Origin: Candidatus Paracaedibacteraceae bacterium UBA6184
GTDB taxonomy: Bacteria > Pseudomonadota > Alphaproteobacteria > UBA6184
DNA length: 6,477 bases
Direction of reading: 5' to 3'
Assembly (NCBI GenBank): GCA_002422845.1
Contig: DITM01000030.1
Location: forward strand, 1 to 6,477
The translations under genes were made by a program, and so were the position numbers. Within the stretch, counting starts at the first letter, position 1. Every line of letters starts with the position of its first letter. Shown piece after piece: positions 4,805 through 6,477 of this stretch. Under the pieces are notes generated by a model, which saw nothing but the letters and a program-made list of their open reading frames with translations, had not been told where the DNA came from and did not search any database.

Positions 4805-5464
4805 TTATTTTCGTATCAATGTTTTTTTGTAGCTTAGATAGGCTATTTTTGCCCTCTGCAAGGGGCTGTTGGTTAATATGGGTTGAGTGTTCAGCTTAAC
4901 ATCAAGTTTTGCTTTTGGAACTTGTGCAAAGGATGCAAGTTCAGTTGGAATCCCTCCTGAAGATGTTATTTTACCCCAATGTTGATACACCTTTGTTGCA
5001 TAAGGTTTTGAGTATCGTAGATCCCTGGAATTATAATATGATACTGCTTTTTCCCAGGAGCCTGTTTCGGCTTTTAATTCTTTTAATAATTGAGCTGCGA
5101 ATCGAATGTTGCGAACAGGATTCAACATGTCTTCGTCAGATTGAAATTTATCCTTGTGAAAAAAATGATTAATCTGCATGCACCCAATATCAAAGTTTTT
5201 TTGTCTTTGTGCGCGTAATTCTTTGATTTTTGCGAGGGCACCTTTTTTAGTATTAAAGCGATGAGAAGCGCCTTTTACCCCTATCACCCAAGGCATATCA
5301 GACGATTCAATAAACGTGATCGCTGACAATAGGAGCGGAGGCAGACCTTCTTCTATTTCAATCATTCTGGATAAGGTGGAGCATTTATATACCATTTCTG
5401 GCTGCGGAGCGGTTGCAGGAATAGGCAATAGTAAGGCTATAAAAAATAAAACATATTTCATCAT
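4805..5464 (-). CDS. Lytic transglycosylase, SLT domain (GH23)
   Basis: Peptidoglycan-cleaving enzyme of 219 residues, acting outside the inner membrane. An N-terminal hydrophobic signal (about 3-19) is followed by a goose-lysozyme-type SLT domain: the catalytic Glu in FIESS (E53), the strand-turn motif IGCMQIN (93-99), the NIRFAAQLL helix (119-127), and GSWEKAVSYYN (135-145). The layout, with a GVKG-x-SHRF insertion between the Glu and the GCMQIN motif, matches a common alphaproteobacterial single-domain transglycosylase. It cleaves the MurNAc-GlcNAc bond to leave 1,6-anhydro-MurNAc. A C-terminal tail of about 55 residues has no recognised domain. The first of two Met codons is taken; no strong Shine-Dalgarno is seen. 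The gene is tail to tail with tRNA-Arg, 7 bases apart and with no clear terminator. A flagellar-rod role is possible by proximity to fliP, but a general wall role is equally open. Confidence 0.88.
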   Translation of the reverse strand: MMKYVLFFIALLLPIPATAPQPEMVYKCSTLSRMIEIEEGLPPLLLSAITFIESSDMPWVIGVKGASHRFNTKKGALAKIKELRAQRQKNFDIGCMQINHFFHKDKFQSDEDMLNPVRNIRFAAQLLKELKAETGSWEKAVSYYNSRDLRYSKPYATKVYQHWGKITSSGGIPTELASFAQVPKAKLDVKLNTQPILTNSPLQRAKIAYLSYKKTLIRK

Positions 5465-5513
5465 GTGAGTGTCTTTGCAAAATGTGTACCAAGGGCAGTG
5501 TAGAGATTGAGTC

Positions 5514-5543
5514 TTAATAATTCGTGAACATAACAGATGTCAT
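5514..5543 (-). promoter_or_regulatory. Possible promoter of the transglycosylase gene
   Basis: On the minus strand ATGACA (5538-5543, five of six to the -35 consensus) and TATTAA (5514-5519) are 18 bp apart, giving a leader of about 40 bases. A modest match in AT-rich DNA. Confidence 0.25.
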
Positions 5544-5621
5544 TTTTTTTTACATTTTAACCTTTTGTTCGTACTTTAATGCTAATAATTAAAGATATCT
5601 AGTAAACATGGTGTGAATTAA

Positions 5622-6167
5622 ATGAAAGAAATTTTGACAAAAGAAAATGAAAAAGGGATGTGGTGTACGGTCAAATGGTATAACCCTTACAAAGGATATG
5701 GATTTGTAACTAAGGATCCAGAAGGACAAAGCCCCGATATATTTTTACATTTTTCTGTTTTAGAAGCCCTTGATCTGCTGCAAGTGCGTCAAGGCGACAC
5801 AATATTGTGTGAGGTTGCGCAAACTCAAGATGGAATGCAGGTAACTGACGTTTTTAAGTTAAAGGCTGCAAACCCCTTTTTGGCAGAAAACGACCGATTA
5901 AAGCGAGGCAAAAAGATTATGCCGCCTCGATTTATGATACAAGATGATCATGCTCAATTAAGTGAGGTTGAAGCCGAAATCAAATGGTTTAGTAAAATAA
6001 AAGGGTTTGGATTTGCAAAGGTAAAGGGTCTAAGGCAGGATGTGTTTATTCATGGAGCGTTATTAGAGGAAATGCACATTCAATCCCTGAAGCCGGGGCA
6101 AAGGGTTCAGTTGTGGATTGCACTATCTAATAATGGCCCAGAGGCCAGAAAAATACAATTGAAATAA
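5622..6167 (+). CDS. Protein with two cold-shock domains
   Basis: A 181-residue cytoplasmic nucleic-acid-binding protein made of two cold-shock (OB-fold) domains joined by a basic linker (about 82-112). Domain 1 (13-80) has VKWYNPYKGYGFV with RNP1 at 24-29 and RNP2 IFLHFS at 40-45. Domain 2 (115-180) has IKWFSKIKGFGFAKV with RNP1 at 127-131 and RNP2 VFIHGA at 141-146, where the usual Phe after His is Gly. Tandem-domain Csp proteins of about this length are typical of Alphaproteobacteria, unlike the 70-residue single-domain CspA of enteric bacteria. They bind single-stranded RNA or DNA and act as RNA chaperones in cold or stationary phase. The start at 5622 has only a weak upstream GGTG. The next Met (codon 13) has GGG directly against it, which is worse, but would still leave both domains whole. 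The gene is transcribed away from the transglycosylase gene and is not in an operon. Confidence 0.9.
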   Translation: MKEILTKENEKGMWCTVKWYNPYKGYGFVTKDPEGQSPDIFLHFSVLEALDLLQVRQGDTILCEVAQTQDGMQVTDVFKLKAANPFLAENDRLKRGKKIMPPRFMIQDDHAQLSEVEAEIKWFSKIKGFGFAKVKGLRQDVFIHGALLEEMHIQSLKPGQRVQLWIALSNNGPEARKIQLK

Positions 6168-6285
6168 ATCGCCTGTATATTTAAGCGGGTGTTTATAGTG
6201 CGCCGCGCATAAAGCTTGGGATCTTGTTCCTGAGATGGATAGCGGTAAATAAAATCCATAGATATTAAGCAGTGCGATCTGCAGG

Positions 6286-6335
6286 AAAAAAATCCCTTAA
6301 CATTCGGTTGTTTGCGACTGAGATAGGGATTTTTA
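6286..6335. terminator. Two-tier terminator-like hairpin
   Basis: Bases 6288-6297 (AAAATCCCT core) pair with 6325-6334 in a perfect 10-bp outer stem. Inside it, 6304-6310 pairs with 6315-6321 (7 bp with two G-U pairs) around the loop TTTG. The flanking A7 and T5 runs let it end transcripts on either strand. It lies about 120 bases after the cold-shock gene and before the initiator tRNA promoter. I see no gene between 6168 and 6408. Confidence 0.6.
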
Positions 6336-6408
6336 GCGCTGCGTTTTTATTAAGGTTCCTCTTTTTGAGAACAAAAGATGTCGTGTGAAAAGCGCAGAAA
6401 CTCTTTGC

Positions 6409-6436
6409 TTGACAATGTAGATTAATTTGATATAAT
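6409..6436 (+). promoter_or_regulatory. Strong sigma70 promoter of the initiator tRNA gene
   Basis: Perfect consensus -35 TTGACA (6409-6414) and -10 TATAAT (6431-6436) with a 16-bp spacer. The start would be near 6443, about 7 bases before the mature tRNA end. AATGTAG (6414-6420) and CTACATT (6441-6447) form an exact 7-bp inverted repeat around the -10 box. Confidence 0.9.
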
Positions 6437-6449
6437 CCACCTACATTAC

Positions 6450-6477
6450 CGCGGGGTAGAGCAGCCCGGTAGCTCGT
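6450..6477 (+). tRNA. Initiator tRNA-fMet, 5' part only
   Basis: The last 28 bases match the start of a bacterial initiator tRNA: CGCGGGG acceptor strand, then TAGAGCAGCCCGGTAGCTC of the D arm, and GT beginning the anticodon stem. The leading C, unpaired with A72 in initiator tRNAs, is a hallmark of this species. The anticodon and 3' half lie beyond the window, so the identity rests on this 5' part and on the strong promoter. Confidence 0.9.

Noticed and set aside
4909..5172. Plus-strand 87-residue frame inside the transglycosylase gene
   Set aside because: Antisense to the catalytic SLT domain, which carries all expected motifs.
1..6477. CRISPR array, insertion sequence, toxin-antitoxin pair or defence system
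   Set aside because: No regularly spaced repeats, transposase motifs, terminal inverted repeats or known defence domains were found on either strand.

Overview
The window looks like chromosomal DNA from a low-GC alphaproteobacterium, and several features point to a host-associated lineage such as Holosporales or a relative. These are the AT-rich intergenic DNA, a flagellar export cluster cut down to a FliO-FliP end, a divergent dicarboxylate/amino acid:cation symporter, a small outer-membrane beta-barrel, a two-domain cold-shock protein of the alphaproteobacterial kind, and an initiator tRNA beginning CGCGGGG. The placement rests on gene content and style, not on any search.

Layout. Positions 1-400 hold no convincing gene. 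They contain nested inverted repeats (45-119), a minus-strand terminator-like hairpin (126-161) directly downstream of a good minus-strand sigma70-type promoter (178-205), and two perfect back-to-back hairpins (268-307). Next come a plus-strand outer-membrane beta-barrel gene (401-1165) and a convergent transporter gene (1225-2427, minus), which share a bidirectional terminator (1182-1210). A promoter region at about 2460-2540 separates the transporter from a divergent TTG-started gene (2564-3205). That gene encodes a SAM-dependent methyltransferase of the PmtA/KsgA-like type and carries an apparent lipoprotein signal peptide.

A three-gene operon (3359-4664) follows. It contains a small helical protein that may be a FlgN-type chaperone, a FliO-like protein and FliP. 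The genes are joined by 1-nt and 4-nt overlaps, and a long imperfect palindrome covers the promoter -10 box and leader. tRNA-Arg(CCU) (4721-4797) lies just downstream. A lytic transglycosylase gene (4805-5464, minus) ends 7 nt from it, tail to tail. A double cold-shock-domain gene (5622-6167) diverges from the transglycosylase. After a terminator-like structure (6286-6335), a near-ideal promoter drives the initiator tRNA gene, which is cut off by the window edge.

How the parts relate. FliO and FliP belong to the flagellar type III export gate. The nearby transglycosylase could open the peptidoglycan for the flagellar rod or act in general wall turnover; the sequence does not decide. The other genes are independent units. 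I did not find a clearly new multi-gene system. The points most worth checking are the methyltransferase with an export signal and a second possible start, the compact minus-strand promoter-terminator unit near the left edge, the palindrome over the flagellar promoter, and the altered substrate/cation-site residues of the transporter.
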